This document shows, in pieces, positions 63,479-64,000 of a stretch of 64,000 bases of DNA. The stretch's first letter is position 1. Every line of letters starts with the position of its first letter. This stretch comes from an uncultured Litorivicinus sp. (lineage in GTDB: Bacteria; Pseudomonadota; Gammaproteobacteria; Pseudomonadales; Litorivicinaceae). Location of the stretch: positions 1 through 64,000 of the forward strand of contig CACECO010000002.1 of NCBI GenBank assembly GCA_902558075.1, given 5' to 3'. The position numbers were made by a program, and so were the translations under genes. Below the pieces are notes generated by a model. That model did no database searches. It had not been told where the DNA came from and saw nothing but the letters and a program-made list of their open reading frames with translations.

Positions 63479-63671
63479 CGAAGCGCTTATTGAAACGATC
63501 GATACGTCCACCGGTATCAACAACTTTCTGCTTACCGGTATAGAAAGGATGGCATTCCTGGCAAACGTCGATTGAAAAATTTTCGCTTTTTGTTGAACGT
63601 GTCTCGTAGGTCGCTCCACATGAGCATGTAACTTTCACGTCAAAATAAGCTGGATGAATATCCGCTCTCAT
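63456..63671 (-). CDS. rpmE: Ribosomal protein L31
   Basis: [27 protein letters not shown]...[31 protein letters not shown]; Zn-binding (C+) form. Confidence 0.95.
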   Translation of the reverse strand: MRADIHPAYFDVKVTCSCGATYETRSTKSENFSIDVCQECHPFYTGKQKVVDTGGRIDRFNKRFGGRAVSK

Positions 63672-63782
63672 TTTTCTATCCTCTGTATAATCAATGCCGC
63701 TTCTCCAACCACGGTACCCGTTAGACACCGCGTCTAGGTTGGGGGCGGAGTTTATCAAACACTGAGGTGTTCACGGAAGCCT

Positions 63783-64000
63783 ATGTTACGCTTTTTTATC
63801 AAAGTTTTTGTTCCAGGGCCGTTTTTCGAACCCCTTACCTACTCGACAAATGCTCCAATCAGCCCCGGTATTCGCGTCAAGGTACCTCTCGGATCGCGCG
63901 AAGTCATCGGCCTCTGTGCTGGAAAAGCGAATCGACCTGAAGCACTCGATATTGTTAAGTCAGTTATTTCAGTCATTGATGACGAGCCGATCGTTAGCAT
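63783..64000 (+). CDS. priA: Primosomal protein N' (PriA), N-terminal part, truncated by window edge
   Basis: MLRFFIKVFVPGPFFEPLTYSTNAPISPGIRVKVPLGSREVIGLCAGKANRPEALDIVKSVISVIDDEPIVS; divergent from rpmE. Confidence 0.82.
   Translation, partial: MLRFFIKVFVPGPFFEPLTYSTNAPISPGIRVKVPLGSREVIGLCAGKANRPEALDIVKSVISVIDDEPIVS

Overview
The window is a compact proteobacterial chromosome segment. Gene content and order look gammaproteobacterial, from recognised synteny blocks: lptM-lysA-dapF-DUF484-xerC-HAD, aroK-aroB-damX-gltB-gltD, and priA/rpmE/nuclease/ponA. The left ~19 kb is a formate dehydrogenase (FDH) and molybdenum-cofactor island. It holds a partial ModA-like binding protein, an HTH-PBP regulator, a trypsin-like protease, a WD40-cytochrome c, a TusA-like protein, FdhABC, a Tat-signal peptide protein, TorD, DUF3305/DUF3306, a multi-cluster ferredoxin, a ModA-like/cytochrome fusion, a DUF6494-like protein, Mrp, a degenerate ligase-like protein, a DUF6505-like protein, MoeA, MobB, MobA and FdhD. 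The middle carries PCu(A)C, an M23 peptidase/bactofilin operon, an Fbp-type iron ABC transporter, a NagA/GlcNAc-kinase/PLP-decarboxylase operon, parE, nudF, thiD, lysA and dapF. The right part carries amtB-glnK, ubiK, an SOS-type dnaE2, tolC, hemE, metY, gltBD, damX, aroBK, ponA, a nuclease, rpmE and the start of priA. Main discoveries from reading the sequence: (1) a decayed pilQ secretin directly upstream of aroK, where pilMNOPQ normally lies, with dnaE2 also next to ubiK where comM is often found, which suggests loss of type IV pilus/competence functions; (2) a near-consensus LexA box abutting the dnaE2 start codon, with a TATAAT inside it that could give a leaderless SOS mRNA; (3) several odd FDH-island proteins (ModA-like/cytochrome c fusion, degenerate ligase fold, single-Cys FdhD, an unlisted 41-aa membrane ORF); (4) a second pseudogene at 20163-20531; (5) pervasive tail-to-tail overlap of convergent genes. 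No database search was possible. Family names come from motif recognition.
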